Of a DNA stretch of 64,000 bases, positions 17,400 to 27,653 are shown in pieces. The DNA comes from JAUNSR01 sp036655355 (GTDB lineage: Bacteria > Bacteroidota > Bacteroidia > Bacteroidales > JAUNSR01): the NCBI GenBank assembly GCA_036655355.1, contig JAVVQG010000002.1, positions 248,001 to 312,000 of the forward strand. The letters run 5' to 3'. The stretch's first letter is position 1, and each line of letters opens with the position of its first letter. A program made the position numbers and the translations under genes. Under the pieces are notes generated by a model, which saw only the letters and a program-made list of their open reading frames with translations, was not told the DNA's origin and did not search any database.

Positions 17400-18452
17400 A
17401 TGAAAAAGAGTTCATTATTTGGCTTCGCAGCTGCATTAACACTGGCAAGTTGTACTACTAACGACGAAGTTTTGGATGCAGCTGTACAGACACCTATGGA
17501 GTTTAGTTCATTTGTGAATAAAACGACTAAGGGACCTTTAGATTTAGCGGGGGTTCAAACAACAGGATTTTCGGTATGGGGCTATAAACAAAAAACAGTA
17601 GGGCAAACATCAACTTTTATCACTGTATTTGGAAACACCCCTATTACATGGGCTAACCAGAAATGGATTTATCAAGACCCAACCCGCTATTGGGATAAAA
17701 CTTGTACTTATGACTTCTATGCATATGCACCTACATCGGCTAATGTTTCAATTGAAAGCCCATCAGCGGGTGGGAATGCAACATTAAAAGTTACATCTTT
17801 TACAGTTTCAAATAATCCAGCTGAATATGTCAGCCATACAGATTTATTAATTGCAGAAAGAAAAAAAGGATATAATACTTATACAAAGGAACCCGTAAAA
17901 TTTGACTTCAAGCATACCCTAACAAAACTATCAATAGGATTTACCACCTCTTTAACCGGGGCCGATCAAACGGTAGTATTAAAAGTGGCCACATTAAAGA
18001 ATGTAATTAATAACAGACAATACACCCATTCTTTTACATCTGCCGGAAACGATGAAGTCAAAGGTCTTTGGTCTCCAATTGAAGCAACTAAGGAAGGTGG
18101 GGATACAACTCCTGCGGATGAAACAAAAGTAAATTTCCCTAAGCAGATTGACGGGGATGTAACTTTAACTTCAAAAAACCAAAAGGTATTTACTGATCTC
18201 ATGATGATTCCTCAACCATCTTCTGATAATGATTTAAAAAGCCTTTACATAGAATATACAATAAATGATGAATTATTTACAAACACCATTGATTTACCAT
18301 TAAATGAAGGTTGGAAAGCAAATCAGAGTATTGTGTATAACATAAATATTTCAGCTACTCAGATTACATTCGATGCCGAAGTATCTAAATGGGATGATGA
18401 TACAATTACTTCTCCTGAAGGATGGGATAAGCCGGTCACTCCTGCAATATAA
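17400..18452 (+). CDS. Fimbrillin family lipoprotein 2
   Basis: 350-residue fimbrillin precursor, a tandem paralogue of the preceding gene (same MKKS-LFGFA signal, LASC lipobox, TTNDE after the cysteine, TPMEFSSFVN block). The maturation site reads T43-K44-G45. The RYWDKTCTYDFYAYAP hallmark is retained exactly, while the rest has diverged, as expected for surface-exposed subunits. It is bracketed by two GC-rich intercistronic hairpins, unlike the surrounding AT-rich sequence. Whether copy 1 or 2 is the major subunit cannot be told from sequence. Confidence 0.88.
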   Translation: MKKSSLFGFAAALTLASCTTNDEVLDAAVQTPMEFSSFVNKTTKGPLDLAGVQTTGFSVWGYKQKTVGQTSTFITVFGNTPITWANQKWIYQDPTRYWDKTCTYDFYAYAPTSANVSIESPSAGGNATLKVTSFTVSNNPAEYVSHTDLLIAERKKGYNTYTKEPVKFDFKHTLTKLSIGFTTSLTGADQTVVLKVATLKNVINNRQYTHSFTSAGNDEVKGLWSPIEATKEGGDTTPADETKVNFPKQIDGDVTLTSKNQKVFTDLMMIPQPSSDNDLKSLYIEYTINDELFTNTIDLPLNEGWKANQSIVYNINISATQITFDAEVSKWDDDTITSPEGWDKPVTPAI

Positions 18453-18478
18453 TCAACCCACTTCCCTAAAAATACAAG

Positions 18479-18504
18479 CCGGGCGGGACTGAACCCCCTC
18501 CCGG
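18479..18504 (+). other. Intercistronic hairpin between fimbrillins 2 and 3
   Basis: Outer stem CCGGG (18479-18483) with CCCGG (18500-18504), inner GGG/CCC, loop of about six bases containing ACTGAA. No U-run follows, so read-through into the next gene is expected. Same design as the hairpin at 17349-17377. Confidence 0.6.
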
Positions 18505-18539
18505 ATACTTTGCCAAGAGGCACAAAAACTAACTTCATT

Positions 18540-19475
18540 ATGAAAAAACGAATTCGATTACTTTGTTTTCTTCCCTTTCTTTGGGCGTGTACATCCGAAG
18601 AGGCAGAAGATATCTCCACAGACGGGATTGTATCCTTTGCAAACTGCATGGAAACCAAAGCAATTGAATCGGACCTAAACAAACCGGGAAAATCGTTCGG
18701 GGTATTTGCATCCAAAACGTACGATGAAACTGACTTCTATCCCGTTTTCAACAACCAGGAAGTAGTTTACCAAGAAAAGGGCTGGAGTTACTCGCCTGTT
18801 CGCTATTGGGACAAAGAAGCAGCCTATGTATTCAAAGCTTTCTATCCATATCGCAAATCGGGAATATCCGGGGATATGCATGGAAATCTTACGATCGAAA
18901 CGATAAACGTATTGGAGCGAGATGCCAACAACAATCAGATCGACTGGCTTATTGCATCGAAAAGTTTTCCGAAAGGGACTAACTCACCGATCCTCTTTTC
19001 TTTTCAACATTTACTCGCGAATGTAAACATCACCATCCGCAAAAAAGACTGGGAAAACGATGTAATCCTTAATAATTTCCATTTTACCGGGATGAAAATC
19101 GTTGGAAGTTTCAATGAAGCAAACAACCCGGAATGGAGCGTTTCTGGTTCTGATTACAACGGTAATCTTTTCAATGTGAACAACCCGGTGGTCTTGACAG
19201 ATGAAACAACTGCCACACCCCTCTTCTCCGATATCTTGATGATTCCTCAGTCCATCTCAAGTACGATGAAGTTCATTTTGAACTATACCTATGAAGGGAT
19301 CTCGTATAGAAAAGAAATTATACTGAATCAAAAAGGATATACTACTCCCTGGAAACAAGGCACGATAATAAAATACGGCCTAATCATCACACCCGAAAGC
19401 ATTCAGTTCGAACCCATTATCATCACGCCATGGGGGGAAGGTGAAGGTGAGAATATTCCGATTTTGCCTCAATAA
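18540..19475 (+). CDS. Fimbrillin family lipoprotein 3
   Basis: 311 residues from the ATG at 18540, which begins MKKRIRLLCFLPFLWAC; an upstream in-frame ATG at 18510 would spoil the signal peptide. Lipobox LWAC followed by TSEEAED (acidic). The processing site appears early as METKA. The RYWDKEAAYVFKAFYP block corresponds to the hallmark of the family. It is more diverged from fimbrillins 1 and 2 and may be an accessory subunit. The next gene follows after 11 bases. Confidence 0.85.
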   Translation: MKKRIRLLCFLPFLWACTSEEAEDISTDGIVSFANCMETKAIESDLNKPGKSFGVFASKTYDETDFYPVFNNQEVVYQEKGWSYSPVRYWDKEAAYVFKAFYPYRKSGISGDMHGNLTIETINVLERDANNNQIDWLIASKSFPKGTNSPILFSFQHLLANVNITIRKKDWENDVILNNFHFTGMKIVGSFNEANNPEWSVSGSDYNGNLFNVNNPVVLTDETTATPLFSDILMIPQSISSTMKFILNYTYEGISYRKEIILNQKGYTTPWKQGTIIKYGLIITPESIQFEPIIITPWGEGEGENIPILPQ

Positions 19476-19486
19476 AGAAAAAAGAC

Positions 19487-20566
19487 ATGCATTACTCGAG
19501 ATTTACAATAAGGTTTAAATGGCTACCCATCGCATTACTTCTCTTTTCCGGATGTCAACAAGATGATCCGGTGGAAAGTGAGGATCAACTGTACATTCGC
19601 TTTATGCCCGAGGACGTCGCTACGAAAGCACTCCCGAAAGAGATATTCGCCGAGGGAGATCAGGTCGGAATCATCCAGTACCTTTATGTAGTAAATGAAC
19701 AAGGAAATGTCTCTGGCACTTCCGATTGGGATACCAAGAAAGTCCAGATCAAACCCGACGTGGATTTCTACAACAAGAACGGATTCTATAAAGACGGACT
19801 GCTTGATTACGGCAAAGCAAAAGCATGGAGCGAAATCGCAGAAGACCAATACACTTTTTTTGCTTATTACCCCTCCACTGAATCAGATAAGGATATCTCT
19901 ATTTCGGATAAAAACCTAATAGGAGCACCGTTTCTGACCTATCGGTTGCCTTATGAGGTAAAAACGGATGAAACAGCGAAACACGATTTCTCAAAAGTGA
20001 AAGACTTGATGGCTGCATCTCGCTTTAATCACAAAAAGAAATACGGTGCTGTAAAATTGGTTTTCAACCACCTATTAAGTTGTGTGGATTTTGCAATACA
20101 TAATCTGAATACATCAAATAAAATCAGATTACTTTCTCTTGAACTCTCGGGCTCATTCTATCAGGAGATAAAGGTGAATATGGAAACGTTGGCTTTTGAA
20201 AAATCGAGCACATCGAACTATGTTTTCCCCATTCTTTCTAATTCCTGCGATTTTTCTTCCACGCTTACCGGAGGAGCGGAATCAATTGGTAAACAAGAGA
20301 AAAATTACCTTTTCATTATTCCGCAAAGCATGCCTGGCGACTGGAGTGTCTCTGCTACTTGGCAGGTGTTAGACAACCAGGGAAATCCGATAAATGCAGA
20401 TAAGACGAACGCGATTAGTATACCTGTTGGGTCTAAACTAACGTTTCTTCCAGGAAAGAAGCATACGTTCACCCTCAATTTCCTAGGTGATGTGTGTACC
20501 ATTACCAGCCAACACACCGACTGGGAAACTCCCGACGGCGAAGACAATAATATTGAATTTGAATAA
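19487..20566 (+). CDS. Fimbrillin family lipoprotein 4
   Basis: 359-residue lipoprotein with lipobox FSGC and QQDDPVESED following it. The likely processing site is VATKALP at about residues 43-49. YTFFAYYPS replaces the usual YAYAP block. The C-terminal half keeps the fimbrillin pattern of a late LLSCVDFAI strand and the IIPQSMPG loop (IPQ is shared by all fimbrillins here). Spaced nine bases from the next gene, so co-translated. Confidence 0.82.
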   Translation: MHYSRFTIRFKWLPIALLLFSGCQQDDPVESEDQLYIRFMPEDVATKALPKEIFAEGDQVGIIQYLYVVNEQGNVSGTSDWDTKKVQIKPDVDFYNKNGFYKDGLLDYGKAKAWSEIAEDQYTFFAYYPSTESDKDISISDKNLIGAPFLTYRLPYEVKTDETAKHDFSKVKDLMAASRFNHKKKYGAVKLVFNHLLSCVDFAIHNLNTSNKIRLLSLELSGSFYQEIKVNMETLAFEKSSTSNYVFPILSNSCDFSSTLTGGAESIGKQEKNYLFIIPQSMPGDWSVSATWQVLDNQGNPINADKTNAISIPVGSKLTFLPGKKHTFTLNFLGDVCTITSQHTDWETPDGEDNNIEFE

Positions 20567-20575
20567 ATTGCCATT

Positions 20576-22867
20576 ATGATTTCATTTACCCGATTCTTTC
20601 AGCTCCTTTTGCTCGCTTATTTTTCAATGAGTTTTTTTTCTTGTTCCGTTCAGAATGAGGAAGAGGTTTTCAATGCGTTCGATAATATAGGAAAAGGGCT
20701 CGTTAATATTCAATACGAAGTTCCGGGTATGAATCCATGGATGGTCTCTACCAAAGCTGACAATAAAACGGAAGATGAAAAACAAATTTCATCTCTTCAG
20801 TTATTCATTTTTGATAATAACGGAAATTATCTTTGGCACCAGGAAGAGAATTCAGAATCTCTACTTATTGATAAAAACTGGCTTCCCGACAATCAACCCC
20901 GTGATAAAGCCAAACTCTGTCTTTTAGCTAATTTCCCCGAATCGCTTGAGAAAATGGAGAGTTATTCAAAATTACAACAAGCAATAACCAAATTCGAAGG
21001 TCATCAGGGTGTTCCGAAAGGAGGGTTGCCCTTAATAGGCGAAGAAGTATATGACTTAAGTTCTACACAGCAAGAGGGGGAAGTTATCACTATCAACTTG
21101 CGATCACTGGCTGCTCGTGTCGACTTTGAAATATATGTAGAGTCTGGGGAGACGGTTGGCCTCTACGAACCTTCATTCACCTTATTAAATTACGAACTCC
21201 ATAACTTCCCTGCAGGCATTAAACTTGAGGATCCGATTGGAGAAACGGTGCCCATCAATCTTAAAAGTTATGGGGGGCAAACGCCATCATCTTCGGATAT
21301 GATATTTCCGGGAAGCGAACCGATCAAATTTCACTTCTACATGTCAGAGCACAAACGCTATAAAAATAACTGGAATGATTATCCGCCGAACATCCCGGAA
21401 AATGCGAAACAACGCTACAAACCGCAACTAGCCAAAACAGATGCAGCTTATGTGTTACTAAATGGTACTTTCTCTGATCATCAGGGCGTGGAACATGTGG
21501 TACGATATAAGATTTATTTAGGTGCGAATCATACGGATAACTTTGAGATTCTTCGCAACAAACAATACAAAAACGTTATTACCATCAAGAGTATTACAAA
21601 TCATGACGGTGCTACAGAGGGAAGTATTACCATGGATCACCGCGTGAATGTATCTCAAGACCGCTTTTTAGTATCACTCAAGCGCTATTCTAATCTTGAT
21701 TGCCACATCGAGGTGAGACCATTGGATATTTATCTAACAGGAAAAGGCTCCGTTCGGGTAGAAATTGAAAATCCAGAACAGAGCTCATGGGTAAGACTTG
21801 AAAAAAACTCAAAGGGAGGAGCCGAATACTGTGATAACTTCCCACATACGGGTAAACGACGTTATTTTACCACAGATCTTTTGTCTACTATTCTTCGTAG
21901 CAGTTACTCCACTACAATCACTTCGAACAGCGACAATCGGGTTTGGTTTTATTTCGATGAAAATCCCAACGCCTCTAAAGATGGAATGCGAAGTGCCGGA
22001 TTACGAATTACCTACATCCATGAAAACGGGGTGGAAGATGAGCCTGTGCTCTATACATTCAAACAACATGACATGTATCCGGTAACGTATAATGGAAAGA
22101 CATTCTATATGGAATATTATGAAGAATATCTGTATAACTTCGACCCTAAAGACGGTTTTGGAGACACAACGGATGGGATGAAGTGGGAACAGCAAAGCGA
22201 TAATTCTATCCAACTATCCACCGAAGACAAAGCGATAATTATTACATCGGGAACACTACACAACAAGGAAAATATATTAAGTAAAGTATCTCCTTATTAT
22301 GATTTTGATAACAACAAACATGCATATAATGGATTGGGATACACCAATAAGTTAATTGAAGCTAGAAATGAGCGGGAATTGTCTCTTGAAACCACACCTC
22401 GCAGTGCGGCTGAATATTGCTACAACAAAAACAAACGGAAAACCGATGGTACGGTAGATTCTGTAAAATGGTATCTTCCTGCTACGGATGAAATCGAAGA
22501 TATTGTAAGAGGTGCCTATACGGATTTTCGAGATTTTCAGGATAAATATTATTGGTCATCTCAACCCTCTTATCAGAATAACCAAATCATCTTCGAAAAT
22601 CACGCAAACAACGGAGAAGCTCGAGGTACTTTTTTATCTGACGATAAAGAACATGCAAGATGCGCAAAAGTCCGTTACATTGGTGGTAATGATTATAATC
22701 TGATTACCAGTGACAGTCATGGTTTCAGATATAAATACCTTGCCACAAACAAACCAGGAGAACAGGACGTACGTGGTCCTTTTACTGCGGAAGGCACATT
22801 TACACGGGATGCCGGTAATCAAAAGCGAAACAGCATCAACCGTGTACGTGCCATTTACAAAAAATAA
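20576..22867 (+). CDS. Large pilus lipoprotein, DUF4906-like (tip/anchor candidate A)
   Basis: 763-residue lipoprotein (lipobox FFSC, then SVQNEEE). The N-terminal region has the processing-type site WMVSTKADNK followed by the SSLQLFIFDNNG block characteristic of large fimbrial proteins annotated DUF4906. The middle contains repeated beta segments. The C-terminal domain starts near AAEYCYNKNKRK and includes KWYLPATDEIEDI and YYWSSQP, a module shared with the next gene and with the last gene of the operon. Such long proteins are usually adhesin tips or anchors of type V pili; which applies here is inference. A close paralogue follows. Confidence 0.75.
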   Translation: MISFTRFFQLLLLAYFSMSFFSCSVQNEEEVFNAFDNIGKGLVNIQYEVPGMNPWMVSTKADNKTEDEKQISSLQLFIFDNNGNYLWHQEENSESLLIDKNWLPDNQPRDKAKLCLLANFPESLEKMESYSKLQQAITKFEGHQGVPKGGLPLIGEEVYDLSSTQQEGEVITINLRSLAARVDFEIYVESGETVGLYEPSFTLLNYELHNFPAGIKLEDPIGETVPINLKSYGGQTPSSSDMIFPGSEPIKFHFYMSEHKRYKNNWNDYPPNIPENAKQRYKPQLAKTDAAYVLLNGTFSDHQGVEHVVRYKIYLGANHTDNFEILRNKQYKNVITIKSITNHDGATEGSITMDHRVNVSQDRFLVSLKRYSNLDCHIEVRPLDIYLTGKGSVRVEIENPEQSSWVRLEKNSKGGAEYCDNFPHTGKRRYFTTDLLSTILRSSYSTTITSNSDNRVWFYFDENPNASKDGMRSAGLRITYIHENGVEDEPVLYTFKQHDMYPVTYNGKTFYMEYYEEYLYNFDPKDGFGDTTDGMKWEQQSDNSIQLSTEDKAIIITSGTLHNKENILSKVSPYYDFDNNKHAYNGLGYTNKLIEARNERELSLETTPRSAAEYCYNKNKRKTDGTVDSVKWYLPATDEIEDIVRGAYTDFRDFQDKYYWSSQPSYQNNQIIFENHANNGEARGTFLSDDKEHARCAKVRYIGGNDYNLITSDSHGFRYKYLATNKPGEQDVRGPFTAEGTFTRDAGNQKRNSINRVRAIYKK

Positions 22868-22938
22868 TAAAACGACTTCTAACCCGGACAACCTGCCGAG
22901 TAACCAAAGAATCCGGTATCTTAAACATACTAGTAATC

Positions 22939-25347
22939 ATGTTTAACTCATATTTTACCGTTAAGAGGCTATTTTTGCTCTTAATTGTGCTAGCAACCGC
23001 AGCATGCAGCGACCCGTATGAAGATTTGAGCAACGGCACCAATACCGCCGGAAAAACTAAAATCATCGCCCTTACCCAAGGAATGGATCCATGGAGTGTA
23101 TCGACACGTGCCGATAATAAAAATGAGGATGAAAAGAAAATATCCTCTCTTCAACTGCTTATATTCGATAATGAAGGTAAGCCTCTTCTCCTTAGGGGAA
23201 GCGAAAGTAATAACAACTTGACCCAGCAGTGGTATCAAAGCAATCCCAATGGCTCTTTCTTGATCGACATGGATCTGTTTAGCGAAGATCAAGATAAAGA
23301 CAAGGCATTTATCTGTCTTGTCGCCAACGTCGCTATGGATCTAAGCGGAGTGAAGCATATCGATGAACTTCGTGATAAAGTGACTCCCTTCAGCTACCAA
23401 TTACCCAAAGATGGACTGCCGATGTACGGAGAAGTTACTCACAACCTCGAAATACACGACAAAGTGATCAATATCAACCTCAGAGCCTTGATCGCACGAA
23501 TCGATTTTGAGATCAAACTCAAGCCTTCTCAGCAGGATGGGGTATTCGAACCCACCTTCCACCTTGAAAATTATGACTTGTGTAATTTTCCTGCAAAAGT
23601 TCGGTTGCAAGAGTTGCCCAATGCGAATGACATTACTGCTATGGAGGGGTCGGAGGAGTACAAAAACCTCACCCCTCCAGCCAACATTGTTATCTCGGAA
23701 GGGAGCGAGCCGCTAAAATTTCATTTCTACATGGGAGAGCATCGGCGTCTTCCAAACGGGTGGAATGATTATCCCCTTCACATCGATGCGGATTCAAAGC
23801 AGCGTTACAAACCTCAAATGGCGCAAGAAGATGCGGCAAAGGTCGTCCTAAGGGGTTTTTACACGGATCATCAAGGTAAAAAACACAAGGTTGAGTATAG
23901 TGTCTATCTGGGAGCAAACCATACGGATAACTTTATGATATTCCGTAACAAACAGTATAAAAACAACATCACTATTAGCGGCATCACGAACCGAAACGAC
24001 CACGAGACACCCGATATCTCTCTCGATCATCGGGTGAATGTGACCAATGACGAATTTTTAGTATCCATAGAACGGGAGACTCAATTGGATTGTCACATCG
24101 AGATTCGTCCGATGGATATCATCCTAGCCAATGAGGAGGCAAAGGTGGAAGTGGAAATTTTGAATCCTGGAAACACCCAATGGGTTCGTCTCGAGAAGAG
24201 TCCCCTACTACCAGGTAAGCAATATTGCCAAACCGGATCGCATAAAGGGAAGCGCCTTTATTTCACTACCGATTTGGTTACAAATACTTTAGCCGGAAAG
24301 ACAGTGGAAACAATTTACAACAACCGCGAAAACCGGATTTGGCTTTATTTTGATGAGAACCCGAATGCCTCTAAAGAGGGAATGCGCAATGCGGAGTTGG
24401 AGTTACGCTATTTCAAAAATAAGACTGACATTACCCCTTCTAAAACAGAAAAATACACCTTCAAACAACATGATCTCTATCCGGTAATATACGCCGGGAG
24501 AGAATACTACATCGAATATTTTGAGGAATATCTGTATAATTTCGACCCGAAAGATAATTATGGCGATACAACAGACGGTATGAAATGGGAGCAAAAGGAG
24601 GATTTGAGCATACAACTTTCAACAGAAGAGGTCGCAATCTATTTTGCTTCTTCAGGATGGTTGGGTGATATCCTTGCATCATTTGCGAATGGTGCAGCGA
24701 AAGAGGTGGATGCATATTATGATTTTGATAACACGAAGCATCCCTATAGTGGGCTAAGCTACACACAAAGTTTGATTAATAAAAGAGCTGAAAAACAATT
24801 ATCCCTCGAGAAAAAACCGAGAAGTGCAGCCGAATATTGTTACAACAAAAACAAAAGGGATGCCAACGGAAATGTCATTGACCCCAAATGGTACCTACCT
24901 GGTACAGATGAAATTGAGGATATTGTTCGCGGGGGATTTGTTCAGTTTGAAACTTTCCAAAATAAGTTTTATTGGTCTTCTCAACCGGCCTTTGTAATCA
25001 ACGATGTAAATTACAAAGCTTATGCATGGTTGTTATTCGGATATGGCTATATTAATCACCAATCCGGAACGTTCTATCAAGATGATAAAAAAAGAGCACG
25101 CTGCGCCAAAGTTGATTATGATGCTTCAACAGGTAACTATAAATTAGTTACAAGTGAAAGTCGGAATGCCCCCTATTTATATACGATTATCAATAATCAT
25201 AAGACAGGTAAAATTGAATTTAATGCAAATAATCCCGAAAGTACGGGGAAAACTATAAAATACGATGAAGGTAACCGTTTAAGAAGTGAAATAAACCGTG
25301 TTCGGGCAGTTCGTATCCATTCGGATAATATCATCAATCAGAAATAA
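22939..25347 (+). CDS. Large pilus lipoprotein, DUF4906-like (tip/anchor candidate B)
   Basis: 802-residue paralogue of the preceding gene: matching blocks are DPWSVSTRADNK, SSLQLLIFDNEG, LKFHFYMGEH, YKNNITISGIT, RPMDIILA and KWYLPGTDEIEDI. Lipobox TAAC with SDPYED after it. The likely cleavage is at TRA rather than TKA as in its neighbour. The similarity extends across the whole length, so the two arose by duplication and could be alternative tip proteins. Both lack the intact EF-hand loop seen in the third large protein. Confidence 0.75.
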   Translation: MFNSYFTVKRLFLLLIVLATAACSDPYEDLSNGTNTAGKTKIIALTQGMDPWSVSTRADNKNEDEKKISSLQLLIFDNEGKPLLLRGSESNNNLTQQWYQSNPNGSFLIDMDLFSEDQDKDKAFICLVANVAMDLSGVKHIDELRDKVTPFSYQLPKDGLPMYGEVTHNLEIHDKVININLRALIARIDFEIKLKPSQQDGVFEPTFHLENYDLCNFPAKVRLQELPNANDITAMEGSEEYKNLTPPANIVISEGSEPLKFHFYMGEHRRLPNGWNDYPLHIDADSKQRYKPQMAQEDAAKVVLRGFYTDHQGKKHKVEYSVYLGANHTDNFMIFRNKQYKNNITISGITNRNDHETPDISLDHRVNVTNDEFLVSIERETQLDCHIEIRPMDIILANEEAKVEVEILNPGNTQWVRLEKSPLLPGKQYCQTGSHKGKRLYFTTDLVTNTLAGKTVETIYNNRENRIWLYFDENPNASKEGMRNAELELRYFKNKTDITPSKTEKYTFKQHDLYPVIYAGREYYIEYFEEYLYNFDPKDNYGDTTDGMKWEQKEDLSIQLSTEEVAIYFASSGWLGDILASFANGAAKEVDAYYDFDNTKHPYSGLSYTQSLINKRAEKQLSLEKKPRSAAEYCYNKNKRDANGNVIDPKWYLPGTDEIEDIVRGGFVQFETFQNKFYWSSQPAFVINDVNYKAYAWLLFGYGYINHQSGTFYQDDKKRARCAKVDYDASTGNYKLVTSESRNAPYLYTIINNHKTGKIEFNANNPESTGKTIKYDEGNRLRSEINRVRAVRIHSDNIINQK

Positions 25348-25398
25348 TAATTATTTTTGCAATCGAAACATTTTTTTTTAAACCAATTTGTATATACC

Positions 25399-25416
25399 GG
25401 AGGGGAGTGACCCTTC
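25399..25416 (+). other. Intercistronic hairpin before fimbrillin 5
   Basis: GGAGGG pairs with CCCTTC (one G-U) around loop GAGTGA, in the 140-base gap after the second large pilus protein. It resembles the two hairpins at 17349 and 18479 in being GC-rich and without a U-run. The same gap also has TATTTTTG (25352-25359), a -7-like element lacking a clear -33 partner. Confidence 0.45.
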
Positions 25417-25487
25417 AGGCTGCTTTTCATAAATTTTGCGCTATCTCAAAATAGATCCGTCCAAAGGATCCAAAGAATAATTCATCG

Positions 25488-26489
25488 ATGAACAAATACA
25501 TTTTTATTTCAAGCGCACTTCTATTGTTATCGACTGCATGTGTTAAAGAAGAGGAGATGGACTCCTCACATACAGAGCCAATGAAGTTTGATTCGTTTGT
25601 AGAACAAGGAACCAAAGCTGTAGGAAGCAAACTGGAAGACATTAATTCCACAATGGGAGTTTGGGGGTATAAATTCAAGAAAGGAACTTCACCTACTAGT
25701 TCTCAATATTTCCCTATTTTTCAATCACAGACAATGTCACAATCTCAAATTGTCTCGTTTGAAAATAATTCATGGGTATATACTCCACAACGTTATTGGG
25801 ATTCAACTTGTGATTATCATTTTTATGCTATTTCCCCCCATTCGCTTGATGCGACGTGCTATTTTAATGAGGGAAAACTTTGGATTAATGAATTCAGGGT
25901 AAACAGTAATATCGAAGATCAGGTAGATGTCTTGATTGCAGCTCGTAAAGATATTACTTCACCTCAAGCGGTAGAATTCGTTTTCACTCACGTGTTAGCC
26001 AGAGTGAATTTTAAACTCCAAAGCGGAATACCGGCATATGGTTCCGATGCCGATGGCAACCCATTGTATGAAACCATAGAAGTGACACGGATTACTCTAA
26101 GAGACGTATTTTGTCAGGGGATCTGCGGATTTACTCTGACTGAGAATAAAGTCAATGTACACGAATGGGGATATAAACAAACTGACGGAATTCTATACGA
26201 TTCATATACCAAATCTTTCACACCTGCTGTGAACCTATCTTATAAAGGAGAAACCAAAGATGGCATGATGAATCTCTTCCTTATTCCGTGGCCCACTTCA
26301 GATGTTCGACTTGATATTGAATATAAAGTTGGTGATGTAGAGTTTTCTAAATCAGACATTCTACTTCCGGAGTCGATCAACTCGTGGAAACCAAATGTAA
26401 ATTACACCTATACATTGGTCCTGAACCCCTACGGAGCACCTATCTCTTTCGGTCCGATTGAAACTGGAAGTTGGGCAACAGAGTATTAA
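25488..26489 (+). CDS. Fimbrillin family lipoprotein 5
   Basis: 333-residue fimbrillin precursor with lipobox STAC followed by VKEEEMD. It shares the block EPMKFDSFVEQGTKA with fimbrillins 1 and 2, giving a predicted cut at TKA, then MGVWGYKFKK. The hallmark appears as RYWDSTCDYHFYAISP. The resemblance to genes 1 and 2 suggests it derives from the same ancestor and moved behind the two large proteins. Confidence 0.86.
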   Translation: MNKYIFISSALLLLSTACVKEEEMDSSHTEPMKFDSFVEQGTKAVGSKLEDINSTMGVWGYKFKKGTSPTSSQYFPIFQSQTMSQSQIVSFENNSWVYTPQRYWDSTCDYHFYAISPHSLDATCYFNEGKLWINEFRVNSNIEDQVDVLIAARKDITSPQAVEFVFTHVLARVNFKLQSGIPAYGSDADGNPLYETIEVTRITLRDVFCQGICGFTLTENKVNVHEWGYKQTDGILYDSYTKSFTPAVNLSYKGETKDGMMNLFLIPWPTSDVRLDIEYKVGDVEFSKSDILLPESINSWKPNVNYTYTLVLNPYGAPISFGPIETGSWATEY

Positions 26490-26534
26490 TAAGAGGTTCA
26501 TTATAAACAGAATCAGACCAATCAGACAATCATT

Positions 26535-27560
26535 ATGAGTCTAAATTCAAAAATACGATATATATTTATTATAGTAACTTTTATTTTAGTAGCATGTTCT
26601 CCTTCCTCCGATAAGAATGACGATTTAGAGAAGGGACTAGAAATCAACTTCCAACTTTATGAAAAAGCGCAAGATATTTCTCTGAATAGTCCGGTTACAC
26701 GTGGACCGTTGCTCTCCAATGATTTAATCTACGAGATGGGGGTTTTTGCTTCACGGTCGGTAGGTGAATTCAATCCTGATGAAGATATTCTGAACTACAT
26801 GTATAACCAAAAAGTGGTTCGAGAGAACGCCCAATCAGAGTGGTACTATACTCCTTTAAAATACTGGCCTCTTTCCGGTCAGGTAAGTTTCTTCGCTTAT
26901 GCCCCTTATGTGGATGATGGAAATACGATGCTTACTTTTTCACCGAAATCACAAGCGGGAAAACCCACTTTCAATTATGATATGTCACCTTCGATTGCCG
27001 ATCAGATCGACCTATTAGTTGCAGAACCGGTTATGAACAAAACAGAAGGGCAGATCAACTTCAAATTTAAGCATTACTTATCATGTGTGGAATTCAGTGC
27101 AAGAAAAGCGGATAACTTTCCGGAAGATGTGGAAATGAGAGTAATGGAGATTGAGGTGAACGGGTTAAGGACTTCCGGATCATTACAGTATGTAAACAGT
27201 GGCTACGGTTGGGAGCTAAACCCGGACAAAAGCACGTCATTTCTACTTTCCGTCGAAAACGGAATCCTTGCATCTGTAGATTTAAAAAATGAAAATCAAT
27301 TAATTACGTTAAGCGATAAATTCATGCCGATTCCGCAATCCTTTACAGGGAAAATACAATTGATAATTCGTGCTGAATATAGAAAAGGAGCCGAAAAGAA
27401 AGAGGTCTCATTCGAACAAAACATGAATAACTTCCTTTCTTCATTAGAGATGGGAAAAAGATATACGCTTTCCCTGATATTAAATGTAACTGAGATTAGA
27501 GTGGAATACAGTATTAAAGAGTGGTACAACCATAAAATTGATATTCCCACCTTTGATTAA
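26535..27560 (+). CDS. Fimbrillin family lipoprotein 6
   Basis: 341-residue precursor: lipobox LVAC, then SPSSDKNDD. The processing motif reads SPVTRGPLLS, so here the basic residue is arginine. KYWPLSGQVSFFAYAP is the family hallmark. The C-terminal half retains the HYLSCVEFSA strand and the MPIPQSF loop. It precedes the largest protein of the operon by 93 bases. Confidence 0.85.
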   Translation: MSLNSKIRYIFIIVTFILVACSPSSDKNDDLEKGLEINFQLYEKAQDISLNSPVTRGPLLSNDLIYEMGVFASRSVGEFNPDEDILNYMYNQKVVRENAQSEWYYTPLKYWPLSGQVSFFAYAPYVDDGNTMLTFSPKSQAGKPTFNYDMSPSIADQIDLLVAEPVMNKTEGQINFKFKHYLSCVEFSARKADNFPEDVEMRVMEIEVNGLRTSGSLQYVNSGYGWELNPDKSTSFLLSVENGILASVDLKNENQLITLSDKFMPIPQSFTGKIQLIIRAEYRKGAEKKEVSFEQNMNNFLSSLEMGKRYTLSLILNVTEIRVEYSIKEWYNHKIDIPTFD

Positions 27561-27653
27561 TAAAGATACGCACTCTTTTAGATACTACAATAACAAGACA
27601 AAAGAAACAAAGATGGCATATTTGCCCCTAGCGTTATAAAATAAAATTCACGA

